A stretch of DNA of 64,000 nt from positions 1-64,000 of the forward strand of contig CALDUE010000126.1 in the NCBI GenBank assembly GCA_937923485.1, written 5' to 3'. The notes beneath the pieces are model-generated. The model searched no databases. It was given only the letters and a program-made list of their open reading frames with translations, and was not told the origin of the DNA. Below, piece after piece: positions 42,688-51,681 of the stretch. This DNA comes from an uncultured Saprospiraceae bacterium. GTDB lineage: Bacteria > Bacteroidota > Bacteroidia > Chitinophagales > Saprospiraceae. Each line of letters opens with the position of its first letter. The stretch's first letter is position 1. A program made the position numbers and the translations under genes.

Positions 42688-44052
42688 ATGATTTTTCAAC
42701 GTGTTCTTCTTTCAGCATGTTTTGCCTTGAGCGTACTTTCTCTCTCCGCACAACAAGTTACCGTAAAAGTGCCTAATTGCGACGATGATATCTACCAATT
42801 TCGATTCAATGGTGTCACTTTCGTCAAAACGAAACCACTGGAGAAGCAAGCTGATGGTTCTTATACCCTAGCGAACGATGTCGAAATCACAGGTATTACT
42901 TACATCGGACCTGGATCTGGAGGCCCTATTCCAATCGTTTTAGACGGAAAAGAGTCTTTCACCATCAGCGGTAATTGTCGCAAAATGTCTGCAGCAATCA
43001 TGACTGGATCTCCAGAAAATGATGCCTACGCTGAAGTCAAGCGTGATTTTCAAACCCTTAATCAGAAAGGTCAAAGGCTAACTAAAACATTGAGTGTTAC
43101 TAAAAGCGGCTCACCCGCTTTTGAAGCTTCAAAACTGAGCTTGAAAGAAAATGATGATGAAAAATTGGCAAAATTAGAGCGTCTTCGTACAGAAGGAAAT
43201 GACTTCCTCGCTTCGGTCATGGCTGCAAACCTCTACACAAGCTTTGTCAATAGTGAGAAGCCATACACCAATGAATTAATGTACTTCGTTAATGAGCGTT
43301 TTCAGTATGCTGACTTCTCTCAACCTGTTTATGTTGGCAATCCTTGGGTATTTGAAAGTTACCGAGATTATACAAAAACACTCGTGCAAGCCAAGGTTCC
43401 TTCACAAATGCTTGAAGAAAGCCTCAATACTCAACTTGATCTCGTTTACAACTACCCGGCAGTTCATAAACTAGCGCTTGGGGGTGTGATTGCTACTTTG
43501 AAGGGTGCTAATAATCCTGCTGCAGCAACTTTCGCTAAGCAATATATCAAGCGCTATAGTACCGAAGAGCCCGAAGCGGTGGCTCCGCTCAAGCAAACCA
43601 TTTCTCAATTAGAAGCTTTCGCTGACGGTGCTGTTGCCCCTGCTTTTACGCAGATGTCAATTGATAGCTCTGGAATGATTGGGCCTGAGGACTACAGAGG
43701 TAAAATCTTACTTATTGATTTCTGGGCTAGCTGGTGCGGACCTTGCCGCAAGGAGAATCCGAACGTAGTCAAGATGTACAACAAGCACAAAGCCGAAGGA
43801 TTTGATATTCTAGGCGTAAGTCTTGACAAGCAGCATAGCCGTTGGGTAGGAGCTGTCGAAAAGGACAATCTCCAGTGGAAGCATGTGTCTGATTTAAGAG
43901 GTTGGCAAAATGCCGTTGCTCAGCAATACGGTGTTCGCTCTATACCTGCAACTGTACTCTTGGATCGCGAAGGACGCATCGTTGCTCGCAACTTGCGCGG
44001 ACCTGCGCTCGAAGCTAAAGTTGCAGAGCTACTCGCTTTGGAAAAAGGATAG
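42688..44052 (+). CDS. TlpA-like thioredoxin-fold protein
   Basis: A 454-aa exported protein. The signal peptide is VLLSACFALSVLSLSAQQ, assuming the ATG at 42688. The frame extends upstream to 42505 but those codons look non-coding. The N-terminal about 300 residues are of DUF4369-like character (beta-rich, then helical). The last 140 residues form a thioredoxin fold with FWASWCGPCRKENP (redox CxxC) and a cis-proline region SIPATVLLDREG. It probably acts in periplasmic thiol-disulfide exchange or cytochrome maturation. It stands alone on this strand. Confidence 0.92.
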   Translation: MIFQRVLLSACFALSVLSLSAQQVTVKVPNCDDDIYQFRFNGVTFVKTKPLEKQADGSYTLANDVEITGITYIGPGSGGPIPIVLDGKESFTISGNCRKMSAAIMTGSPENDAYAEVKRDFQTLNQKGQRLTKTLSVTKSGSPAFEASKLSLKENDDEKLAKLERLRTEGNDFLASVMAANLYTSFVNSEKPYTNELMYFVNERFQYADFSQPVYVGNPWVFESYRDYTKTLVQAKVPSQMLEESLNTQLDLVYNYPAVHKLALGGVIATLKGANNPAAATFAKQYIKRYSTEEPEAVAPLKQTISQLEAFADGAVAPAFTQMSIDSSGMIGPEDYRGKILLIDFWASWCGPCRKENPNVVKMYNKHKAEGFDILGVSLDKQHSRWVGAVEKDNLQWKHVSDLRGWQNAVAQQYGVRSIPATVLLDREGRIVARNLRGPALEAKVAELLALEKG

Positions 44053-44074
44053 TAGCCCGTCCTAAGAGCTAATG

Positions 44075-44521
44075 CTATCTTAAAAGATCGGCCAAACGAT
44101 CTGGAAACTCTTCTTTGAATAGACGCCAGCGGCTGCCTGAAGCGATAAAGGTGACCTTGCGTCCAAAGCTTCCAGGCTCCGCGAGTTCAATACGTACAAG
44201 TCTGAAAAACCCGACCGAGGTTTCTGTTACTTCCTTGACATTGGTCCAAGGATAACGTGCTTGACGAAAGAAATCCGTGATGTACACCCACTCACGCCCC
44301 ATTTCAACACGTCGAAGGCGCCATACGGTGAGCAAAAAGAAGGTCATCATGACCACATAGAATGTGGTAAGTCCAAAGCGTAATGTGCTACCCTTCAGGT
44401 TGGCGTAGTATTCCAGTGGGTGAAGCCACAAGAAGATAACCGTTGCTCCTATGAATACTCCAAAAAAAATAGGCAAGAACAGCCGATAAAAGAGTGTAAG
44501 GTTGGTTGATACTTGATTCAT
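44075..44521 (-). CDS. Two-helix membrane protein with a PH-like domain
   Basis: A 148-aa protein with two transmembrane segments (about residues 12-34 and 48-69, FFGVFIGATVIFLWL and TTFYVVMMTFFLLTVW), then a soluble part of about 75 residues, WVYITDFFRQARYPWTNVKEVTE ... RVRLVRIELAEPGSFGRKVTF-like, compatible with a bacterial PH-like fold. The longer frame begins with a TTG at 44542; the ATG at 44521 is preferred. It lies 36 bases downstream of tatC on the same strand. Confidence 0.75.
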   Translation of the reverse strand: MNQVSTNLTLFYRLFLPIFFGVFIGATVIFLWLHPLEYYANLKGSTLRFGLTTFYVVMMTFFLLTVWRLRRVEMGREWVYITDFFRQARYPWTNVKEVTETSVGFFRLVRIELAEPGSFGRKVTFIASGSRWRLFKEEFPDRLADLLR

Positions 44522-44557
44522 AGGAGTCGTTGGACTGTACAACAGCGGCTAGATCAC

Positions 44558-45418
44558 TTAGTTGAGACGCGCTAAATCTTTGGCTTCTTCGGCTGCTTGG
44601 CGACGCTCTACACGCTTGGCGATGATGATACTCACCTCATACAGACCATACAAAGGAAGCCCCAATAGAAGTTGAGTGATTGGGTCTGGAGGCGTAATCA
44701 TAGCGGCCAAAAATAAGAGAACAACCACGGCGTGCTTGCGATAACCTGCCATCATGTCTGAGGTCACTAAACCAACGCGTGCTAAAAAGTACACGAGAAC
44801 AGGAAGCTCAAAAATGAGCCCTGCTGGAAGCGTAAACAGTGTCAAATACGAGATATAACTATCCAAAGAAGGTGCTGATTCTACTCCTGGTAATTCATAC
44901 CCGAGCAAAAACGTCACTGCAAAGGGAGCGATAACAAAATACCCAAACAATATTCCTACACCAAAAAGAGAAGAAATAATAAATACGACGCCCCTCGCTG
45001 CTTTTTGCTCCGCCTCGTAAAGCCCTGGCTTTATGAATTTCCAAATTTCGTAAAACACATAAGGAAAAGAGAGGATGAAACCAATGATGATAGATACTTT
45101 GATATGGACGATAAACTGCTCACCGAAGGTTGGGGTAACCCAACGAAAGTCGGGCATCTCAATGCAGAATCGATCGCCCAATCCTAACCAGTCCCCAAGA
45201 TTGCAGAAAGCATTAAACGTGAAAAAATCTTGCTGCGTTGGCCCCAAGACCACGGTACCGAAAACGAAATTTTTAGCTGCAAATACGCCGAGAGCAACGA
45301 TGAGAATAGCCAAGCCCGCCCGCACAATGTGCCAGCGCAATGTTTCAAGATGCTCGAGAAAGCTCATCTCGGCTTCCTGCTGCTCTAGTTTATCAACGTC
45401 TACCTGATCCAGTGGCAT
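44558..45418 (-). CDS. tatC: Sec-independent protein translocase TatC
   Basis: A 286-aa integral inner-membrane protein, the twin-arginine signal-binding subunit of the Tat pathway. The cytoplasmic start MSFLEHLETLRWHIVRA is the TatC hallmark, and SFPYVFYEIWKFIKPGLYEAEQKAAR is the second family signature; six transmembrane segments follow the usual pattern. No tatA is next to it, so TatA/B must be encoded elsewhere. It lies in a minus-strand cluster with pdxH and the copper genes. Confidence 0.95.
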   Translation of the reverse strand: MPLDQVDVDKLEQQEAEMSFLEHLETLRWHIVRAGLAILIVALGVFAAKNFVFGTVVLGPTQQDFFTFNAFCNLGDWLGLGDRFCIEMPDFRWVTPTFGEQFIVHIKVSIIIGFILSFPYVFYEIWKFIKPGLYEAEQKAARGVVFIISSLFGVGILFGYFVIAPFAVTFLLGYELPGVESAPSLDSYISYLTLFTLPAGLIFELPVLVYFLARVGLVTSDMMAGYRKHAVVVLLFLAAMITPPDPITQLLLGLPLYGLYEVSIIIAKRVERRQAAEEAKDLARLN

Positions 45419-45501
45419 AGGTCTGCAAGGTAGCGCGACTCGGCCAACGATTACTATAGAATCTACGAGCTTTTACAGGTTCTAGATAGAAGCTTCGTTC
45501 T

Positions 45502-46143
45502 CTATGGGGCTAGACGGTCAATAGTCCAAACCCCATCTGTTTTGCGGAAGCGAAATCGATCGTGTAGACGGCTAGATCTCCCTTGCCAAAATTCAATCTC
45601 TTCAGCTGCGATCCGATAGCCGCCCCAATGTGGAGGCACAGGAATCTGATCTACTTTTTCGTACTCAGCACTCAAGGATTCAAGTTTGGTTTCTAGCGGC
45701 CAGCGATCTGGAATTTCTTGACTTTGTGGACTTGCCCATGCGCCAATCTGCGATCCTTTAGGACGAGAATGAAAGTAACGCGCGGTCTCCTCTTTTGAGA
45801 TTTTAACTACTCCTCCTCGAATGCGAACTTGACGCTCGTGGCCAAGCCAATTAAAAACCAAGCTTGCATACGGATTCGCTGTCAAGTCCTTGGCTTTGGC
45901 ACTTTCGTAATTCGTGTAAAAGACAAATCCACTTTCGTCAAAACCTTTAAGTAAAACGATTCGGGCATTTGGCCGACCGTCTGCGTCGACAGTTGCCAAA
46001 GTCATCGCATTGGGTTCTGGTAACTTGTCCTTTATCGCCGCACTGATCCAAGCATCAAACTGTAAAATAGGATCCTTAATAAGGTCTGCTCGCTCAAGCG
46101 CACCACGCTGATAATCTTCTCGCAGTTGGTCAACTTTTGCCAT
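45502..46143 (-). CDS. pdxH: Pyridoxamine 5'-phosphate oxidase
   Basis: The 213-aa FMN enzyme oxidises pyridoxine- and pyridoxamine-phosphate to pyridoxal phosphate. Typical motifs: MTLATVDADGRPNARIVLLKG, FVFYTNYESAKAKDL, ASLVFNW, ERQVRIRG, FHSRPKGSQIGAWAS and the C-terminal FWQGRSSRLHDRFRF that binds the phosphate. Length is usual. It lies 13 bases after the small copper-chaperone gene in the same direction. Confidence 0.97.
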   Translation of the reverse strand: MAKVDQLREDYQRGALERADLIKDPILQFDAWISAAIKDKLPEPNAMTLATVDADGRPNARIVLLKGFDESGFVFYTNYESAKAKDLTANPYASLVFNWLGHERQVRIRGGVVKISKEETARYFHSRPKGSQIGAWASPQSQEIPDRWPLETKLESLSAEYEKVDQIPVPPHWGGYRIAAEEIEFWQGRSSRLHDRFRFRKTDGVWTIDRLAP

Positions 46144-46156
46144 TAGTTACGGTCGT

Positions 46157-46375
46157 TTATGCTTGAATTTCGGTTGCTGTAAATCCAGCGGAGCGTACAG
46201 TGGCAATCACAAGTTCAGCACTCGCTCCGTCCTCCAAAGTGACAGTGAGTGTTTTTTCCTTATTGGCTGTGTCAACCGACCACTCTTTTACCTCTGCATT
46301 CGCATCAAGTTTTGGCTTGACCTTGCTGATGCAACTACCACACATGATGTTGGTGGTGAAAGATAGTTTTTTCAT
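46157..46375 (-). CDS. Small copper-binding HMA-domain protein
   Basis: A 72-aa heavy-metal-associated domain with the metal motif MCGSC (IMCGSCISKVKPKL), a single ferredoxin-like fold. It is 48 bases downstream of the copA stop in the same direction, so it probably acts as the cytoplasmic chaperone that hands Cu(I) to, or takes it from, the CopA transporter. The domain is complete. Confidence 0.9.
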   Translation of the reverse strand: MKKLSFTTNIMCGSCISKVKPKLDANAEVKEWSVDTANKEKTLTVTLEDGASAELVIATVRSAGFTATEIQA

Positions 46376-46423
46376 AGCTCAAAGGTAAGTTTCGCTCGCT
46401 GCTTCCGAGAGTCGAACACTCGA

Positions 46424-48691
46424 TTACAGCTTGATGTTGCGCAGGCGCAGGCTGTTCATCACCACACTCACCGAACTGAGCGCCATGGCACCTCCTGCGA
46501 TCATCGGACTGAGCAAAAATCCATTGATCGGATAGAGTAGTCCCGCCGCAATTGGGATGCCGATCAGGTTATAAATGAAGGCCCAGAATAGATTCTGCCG
46601 AATGCCGCTAGAGGTCAACTTCGAAAGTTTTAGAGCTTTCGCCAAAACCCGCAAATCAGGACGCAGCAGTGTGATTTTAGCTACATCAATTGCGATGTCA
46701 CTCCCCTGCCCCATGGCCACACTGACATCTGCTTTAGCTAGAGCCTGAGCATCGTTGATACCGTCTCCGACCATCGCTACGGTTTTTCCTCGAGCCTGTA
46801 AAGCTGCGATAAAATCTTCTTTATCGCTCGGCAAAACTCCTGCACGATACTCGGTGATTCCGACAGCTTCGGCGACTGCTTTTGCTGAAGGTTCGGCATC
46901 GCCAGTAAGCATATATACCTCTATGTCGCGCGACAATAATTCGGCAACCGCTTTCTTCGATCCAGCTTTTATCGCATCGGTTAGGCCGTAGACGGCCAGT
47001 ACCTCTCGCTCGTCAGCAAAATAGATGGTAGTGTAGGCCTTTCGGCAAAACGCATCACAAATTTCTCGAACTTCAGGAGTCAAGGAAACGCCTGCTTGCT
47101 TCAGTAGTCGCTCGTTTCCAACGTAGTAAGTTTGGTCATTGACTTTAGCCATTACCCCTGCTCCCGTAATACTTTTAAAGCTGTCTGGAGCCCCGCTCGC
47201 AGCGCGAGAATCCACGCCGTAGGGCGGGGCTTTCGCCAAAACTCCTTCCTCGCTAAGGGAATCCACGAGTGAATCTGCAAGCGGATGCTCAGAGTGTCGC
47301 TCTATGCCAAGTAAAATCTGTTTTAGCGAAAGCTGAACAGTGGCGTCAACAAACCAAACCTGATCAGAAACACTGGGTTTTCCTACCGTCAAGGTTCCTG
47401 TTTTATCAAGCACGATGGCATCCACTCTCCTTCCAAGCTCAAGGCTTTCAGCATCTTTAATCAAAATGCCTTCTTGTGCTCCTTTACCGATGCCTACCAT
47501 GATGGCCGTTGGTGTTGCTAGACCTAGCGCACACGGACAAGCGATCACCAAGACAGACACACTCGTCAGCAAGGCGTGCGTCAATGCTTGCTCGCCTCCG
47601 ACTAGCATCCAAATGGCAAAAGTGAGTAGCGCGAGGACGAGTACCGTTGGTACGAACACCGCAGCTATTCGATCGACGAGCTTCTGCACAGGTGCCTTGC
47701 TGCCTTGAGCCTGGCGTACTTGGTGGATGATCCTTTGCAGAGTGGTATTCGTACCGACACGTTCCGCTTCAAATCGAAAGGCCCCTTTTTGATTAACGGT
47801 CCCAGCAGAAACTGAGTCGCCCGTGGTTTTTGCGACAGCTGTAGGCTCTCCTGTGAGCATGCTTTCATCGACATATGAGCTACCACTCGTAAGCTTTCCA
47901 TCAACGGCAATTCGTTCGCCTGGCTTCACGAGTAAGATGTCTCCGATCTGTACTTCGTCGATTGAAATCTGCTCTTCTCGTCCGTTGCGCTCAACAGACA
48001 CCGTTTGAGGTTGTAAACCAATAAGGCTCCTAATCGCTGAAGAAGTATTTGATTTTGCCTTGGCTTCTAGAAGTTTACCCAAAGAGACGAAGGTGATAAT
48101 CACCGTTGCAGCCTCATAGTAGACGTGCGGCTCAAGCCCCTGATTTTGCCAAAAGGAAGGATAAAAAGTATTGGCAAGACTATAGATGAAGGCGATTCCA
48201 GTGCTCAAGGCTACGAGTGTATCCATGTTGGCGCGCCCGTGTTTGGCTTGTCGATATCCACCGACATAAAAGTGCCTGCCAAACCAGAATAGAACAGGAA
48301 TCGATAGCACAAAAGAAATCCATTTCCCTTCTGGCCAATCCATCGCAAACATGCCAATGAGAAAGATGGGAATGGTAAGCAGACCTGCCCACAGCGTATC
48401 ACGCTTCAACTTTTGATAGGCCTTTTCTTCTAAGTCTTGCTGTACCGATAGCGGGTCTGCCACATCTACGATCAGTCCGAAGCCAACGGCTTCTAAGGCA
48501 GCTTGTAGCTCAGCAGTCGAAATGGATGCATCGTGCTGCACGCGTGCGGTGGCATTGGCGTAGTTGACATCAGCTAAGGATACGCCAGGTAAATCTTCGA
48601 GGATTTGCTGCACACTCACCGCACAACCCGCACAGGACATCCCCGTAACGGGATAATCGCTTTTTGTGAGCTTCGAAGTGGTGGTTTGCAT
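46424..48691 (-). CDS. copA: Copper-exporting P1B-type ATPase
   Basis: A 755-aa inner-membrane pump. It has an N-terminal HMA domain with GMSCAGC, transmembrane helices MA-MB and six more, the metal site [13 protein letters not shown] (CPC), the phosphorylation site [26 protein letters not shown] and the final NSLRLR. This makes it a Cu(I) exporter of the CopA class. The ATG at 48691 is used; the frame extends 20 codons further to 48751 into the palindromes and is unlikely to be translated. Exact iterated words lie at 46635-46648 and 47229-47242. Confidence 0.95.
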   Translation of the reverse strand: MQTTTSKLTKSDYPVTGMSCAGCAVSVQQILEDLPGVSLADVNYANATARVQHDASISTAELQAALEAVGFGLIVDVADPLSVQQDLEEKAYQKLKRDTLWAGLLTIPIFLIGMFAMDWPEGKWISFVLSIPVLFWFGRHFYVGGYRQAKHGRANMDTLVALSTGIAFIYSLANTFYPSFWQNQGLEPHVYYEAATVIITFVSLGKLLEAKAKSNTSSAIRSLIGLQPQTVSVERNGREEQISIDEVQIGDILLVKPGERIAVDGKLTSGSSYVDESMLTGEPTAVAKTTGDSVSAGTVNQKGAFRFEAERVGTNTTLQRIIHQVRQAQGSKAPVQKLVDRIAAVFVPTVLVLALLTFAIWMLVGGEQALTHALLTSVSVLVIACPCALGLATPTAIMVGIGKGAQEGILIKDAESLELGRRVDAIVLDKTGTLTVGKPSVSDQVWFVDATVQLSLKQILLGIERHSEHPLADSLVDSLSEEGVLAKAPPYGVDSRAASGAPDSFKSITGAGVMAKVNDQTYYVGNERLLKQAGVSLTPEVREICDAFCRKAYTTIYFADEREVLAVYGLTDAIKAGSKKAVAELLSRDIEVYMLTGDAEPSAKAVAEAVGITEYRAGVLPSDKEDFIAALQARGKTVAMVGDGINDAQALAKADVSVAMGQGSDIAIDVAKITLLRPDLRVLAKALKLSKLTSSGIRQNLFWAFIYNLIGIPIAAGLLYPINGFLLSPMIAGGAMALSSVSVVMNSLRLRNIKL

Positions 48692-48743
48692 GCTGTATAA
48701 ACGCCGACGAGGAAATGGGGTTGTGGGCTCAGAAAGGACAAAA

Positions 48744-48769
48744 TGACCCAATTAACGTTAATTGGGTCA
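48744..48769. promoter_or_regulatory. 26-bp perfect palindrome, first copy
   Basis: A perfect palindrome with half-site TGACCCAATTAAC, repeated 32 bases on (48776-48801). The two copies occupy most of the gap between divergent copA and the DUF4143 ATPase gene. The 32-base spacing is about three helical turns, as expected for a regulator binding two operators on one face of the DNA. Confidence 0.75.
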
Positions 48770-48775
48770 ACCAAT

Positions 48776-48801
48776 TGACCTAATTAACGTTAATTGGGTC
48801 A
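48776..48801. promoter_or_regulatory. 26-bp palindrome, second copy, ending at the ATPase start codon
   Basis: Identical to the first copy except for one C to T change (TGACCTAATTAAC in the left half). It ends one base before the ATG at 48802, so a bound protein would block the start of transcription or translation of the ATPase gene. Confidence 0.75.
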
Positions 48802-49953
48802 ATGAAGACGCAAATTCTAGCTAGAACAGTACTGCCTCAAATAATGAGGGCACTTCAACCTCAAAAGGTTGTAGTCATTCTCGGACCAAGACGGGTCGGT
48901 AAGACTGTATTGCTGAAGCAGCTTGCGGACCAGCTCGATGAAGAACCTCTATTTCTGAATGGAGAAGATATGGCTGCACGTGAATTACTACAACGTAGGT
49001 CTATTGCAAATTTCAAAGCACTCCTTGGAGAGAAAAGACTATTATTTATCGACGAGGCCCAAAAGATTGAGCATGTAGGAGCGATATTAAAACTTATGGT
49101 CGATGAGATCGAGGGTATTAGAATCGTATCGACGGGATCCTCCGCATTCGACTTAGAACAAAGTACAGGAGAACCTTTGACGGGAAGAAAAAAGACCTTC
49201 AGGCTTTTCGCATTATCTGAAGGAGAGTTAAATTTTGTGGAATCTGAGATCGAGAAAAAGGATGCACTCACTCAACGACTCGTTCTAGGAAATTATCCAG
49301 AGTTATTTCACATTTCTGACCGCGAAGACAAAGTTGACTATCTCAGAGAAATGGTAGAATCCTATCTACTTAAAGATATTTTGAGTTTTGAGCAGATTGC
49401 AAAATCTGATAAAATCTTAGGTCTCCTGCGACTACTAGCTTTTCAGGTAGGTAAAGAAGTTTCTCATAACGAGCTAGGTCAACAACTCGGTATGAGTAAA
49501 AATACAGTTGATAAATATTTAGACTTGCTAGCTAAGGTCTATATAATTCAACCTATTGGTGGATTTAGTAGAAATCTTAGAAAAGAAGTGAGCAAATCAA
49601 AACGTTACTATTTTCTTGATAATGGAATTAGGAATATCCTTGCTGCTAATATGAATCCAGTTGAACAGCGTAGAGACGTCGGAGAAATTTGGGAAAACTA
49701 TCTGATAAGCGAACGCCTTAAACTTCAATCCTATCAAAGAAAACTCAGCTATAATTATTACTGGCGTACGTATGATCAGCAAGAAATAGATTGGGTAGAA
49801 GAGCGAGATGGGCAACTCTTCGGGTATGAATTCAAATGGAATTCAAGGAAAATTGCAAAACCGCCGGCTGCATGGAGGAAGGCATATCCTGATGCACATT
49901 TTGAAGTAATCAAACCCGACAATTACCGCGAGTGGCTTGAGATAGACAACTAA
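48802..49953 (+). CDS. DUF4143 / AAA_14 ATPase
   Basis: The 383-aa cytoplasmic protein has an N-terminal AAA-like ATPase domain (Walker A GPRRVGKT at residues 28-35, Walker B LLFIDEAQ near 92, sensor STGSSAFDL) and a C-terminal DUF4143 region (residues about 200-375) that includes a winged-helix-like segment GQQLGMSKNTVDKYLD and a possible nuclease-like patch (DWVEERDGQLFGYEFKW). Such proteins are widespread, often in accessory DNA, and have no settled function. Its start codon abuts the second palindrome. AT-rich codon use differs from the neighbouring copA and GT2 genes, suggesting transfer. Confidence 0.9.
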   Translation: MKTQILARTVLPQIMRALQPQKVVVILGPRRVGKTVLLKQLADQLDEEPLFLNGEDMAARELLQRRSIANFKALLGEKRLLFIDEAQKIEHVGAILKLMVDEIEGIRIVSTGSSAFDLEQSTGEPLTGRKKTFRLFALSEGELNFVESEIEKKDALTQRLVLGNYPELFHISDREDKVDYLREMVESYLLKDILSFEQIAKSDKILGLLRLLAFQVGKEVSHNELGQQLGMSKNTVDKYLDLLAKVYIIQPIGGFSRNLRKEVSKSKRYYFLDNGIRNILAANMNPVEQRRDVGEIWENYLISERLKLQSYQRKLSYNYYWRTYDQQEIDWVEERDGQLFGYEFKWNSRKIAKPPAAWRKAYPDAHFEVIKPDNYREWLEIDN

Positions 49954-49956
49954 CTC

Positions 49957-51075
49957 CTACCTCCTCGCCTTCCTACCCTTCCATTCAAATTCAAAAGGGA
50001 GTAGCGACAGTGTTCCGATGCCCGCTACATAGAGTGCATGCACGAAGCTTTGGAACGGGTAAACCCAAAGGATGATTTCTTCGTGATCAAAGTGTCGAGC
50101 AGCCACGCGCAACAGCACGTAATCGACGATAATTTTGGATGCCCAAGCCATAAAGAGCGAATCACTGTCAACCAATCCTAGTAGCATTAACGGAATTCCA
50201 GCGATGAGTCCTAAGTGAAAAGCCCAAACCAGTCCCAGGGTTAGCGTGAGCGATGGCTGATGATTGAGGCCCGTTTTCGCCGACCATCGCCAGCGTTGTT
50301 GGATGAATGACTTTACATCATTTTGAGGGGGTGTAAAAACGATCGCTTCTGGAGAACTGGCGAAGGCTAGTTGCCCTGAAAACTGCTTAAGTAGTTTACC
50401 AAGCAAGACCATGTCATCGCCACTCAAGCTTTCTTTGCCCGAAGGACTTTGGTAGCCCCCAACCTCTTCAAATGCTTTCTTCGAAAAGGCCAGATTGGCT
50501 CCATTCCCCATAGCGAAATCACCAAGCCTGAGACTGGCCGCAGTGATGAGCATCATACCACAAAAATCGAGCGCCTGCCATCGTTCAAACCAGGTATTGG
50601 TTGGAGAGAGCATTACCGGACCTGCTACTGCTACCGTGTTTTCATCACGGGCCGCATCCATGGACTGCAGCCAATTACGGCTAGCAATTACGTCGGAATC
50701 CATTGTCGCTATCCATTCCCCTTTTGCTATAGAAATAGCGTAAGACAGCGCTGCTTTTTTGCCTGATTGATTGGGGGGTAATTCAAGAAGAGTAACCTCT
50801 TTTATTGCAGAGACTATCGAAGCAGTAGCATCAGTGCTGTGGTCATTGACCACGATAATTTCCGCCCCTTGATCAATGAGACTTTCAAGTGTTTGAGCAA
50901 TGTGTGGGGCCTCATTACGAGCAGGAACAATTACGGTCCACTTGACTGGGGGGGCTTGTGGCTTCTTGCTTCCTTTTCCTTCCTTTATGAACTCGATCCA
51001 ATTCCAATAGAAACGCCCCTGAATGAAGAGGTAGCAGAACGTGAGTACGTAAGCAATGAGGGTAAAGGCGAACAC
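49957..51075 (-). CDS. Family 2 glycosyltransferase
   Basis: A 372-aa protein with an N-terminal membrane segment, a GT2 nucleotide-sugar domain (WTVIVPARNEAPHIAQTLESLIDQ, NDHSTDATA, ATMDSDVIAS with the DxD-type metal site), the acceptor motif QRWRWS, and C-terminal transmembrane helices. It resembles membrane glycosyltransferases that make lipids or polysaccharides. The product is unknown. It converges with the ATPase gene and follows the hypothetical membrane gene (51099-51584) by 23 bases on the minus strand. Confidence 0.9.
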   Translation of the reverse strand: MFAFTLIAYVLTFCYLFIQGRFYWNWIEFIKEGKGSKKPQAPPVKWTVIVPARNEAPHIAQTLESLIDQGAEIIVVNDHSTDATASIVSAIKEVTLLELPPNQSGKKAALSYAISIAKGEWIATMDSDVIASRNWLQSMDAARDENTVAVAGPVMLSPTNTWFERWQALDFCGMMLITAASLRLGDFAMGNGANLAFSKKAFEEVGGYQSPSGKESLSGDDMVLLGKLLKQFSGQLAFASSPEAIVFTPPQNDVKSFIQQRWRWSAKTGLNHQPSLTLTLGLVWAFHLGLIAGIPLMLLGLVDSDSLFMAWASKIIVDYVLLRVAARHFDHEEIILWVYPFQSFVHALYVAGIGTLSLLPFEFEWKGRKARR

Positions 51076-51098
51076 GATGCGAAAGTCGCCCGAATTAT

Positions 51099-51584
51099 TT
51101 ACTCTTCTTTGGGGATTCTAATTACAAGTCCGTCGTCTCGTTTCACTTCCGTGAAATCTGAATCATCGACACCGATTGCCCCGCCCATGCCTGGCTGATT
51201 GCGCATCTGTTCGGCAGCACGCTGCTGCATGTCACCGACGGCACTTTTGACCTTTTTGAGAAGAAGCGCTTTGCCTAGCAAGTAGAAGGCAACAAAGGGT
51301 GCAAACACTACTGTTGCTGCTCCAAGGACAATGCCTTTGAATGGATTCTCTGTGAAGGTCTTCCCGAGCCAATTGACAAAATCGACGGGAACTCGCTTAT
51401 CTACATAGTAGGCAGCCGCGGCTACGATAAGTCCGATACCAAAGAAAAAGGGAAGACCAGAAACGAGTGTGCTTACCGTAAAAGCAGCGATGCGAAAGAG
51501 ACCATAAATGATGAGTGCAAACACCAATAACCCAACGATTGCTGAGCCTAAACTTGGGCGTGCGGTGGTATAACGTTGCGTCAT
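51099..51584 (-). CDS. Hypothetical membrane protein
   Basis: A 161-aa protein with three hydrophobic segments (about residues 10-33, 40-62 and 85-107, for example VGLLVFALIIYGLFRIAAF) and a hydrophilic, basic C-terminus containing EQMRNQPGMGGAIGVDDSDF. No family was recognised. The ATG at 51584 is preferred over a TTG at 51605. It lies between the ABC exporter and GT2 genes on the minus strand and may belong to the same transcript. Confidence 0.75.
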   Translation of the reverse strand: MTQRYTTARPSLGSAIVGLLVFALIIYGLFRIAAFTVSTLVSGLPFFFGIGLIVAAAAYYVDKRVPVDFVNWLGKTFTENPFKGIVLGAATVVFAPFVAFYLLGKALLLKKVKSAVGDMQQRAAEQMRNQPGMGGAIGVDDSDFTEVKRDDGLVIRIPKEE

Positions 51585-51681
51585 GGTACTAAGGTAACTC
51601 GCCAAGGCACTTGCTTGTTTGAGGCTATTCGATGAGGGTGGCTAATTTCTCGACCGGCTAAAAAAATTGCTCACTGTGCAG

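Noticed and set aside
46381-46435. tRNA-like sequence (GAGTCGAACACTCG)
   Set aside because: It looks like part of a T-arm by chance; no acceptor stem or other arms can be built.
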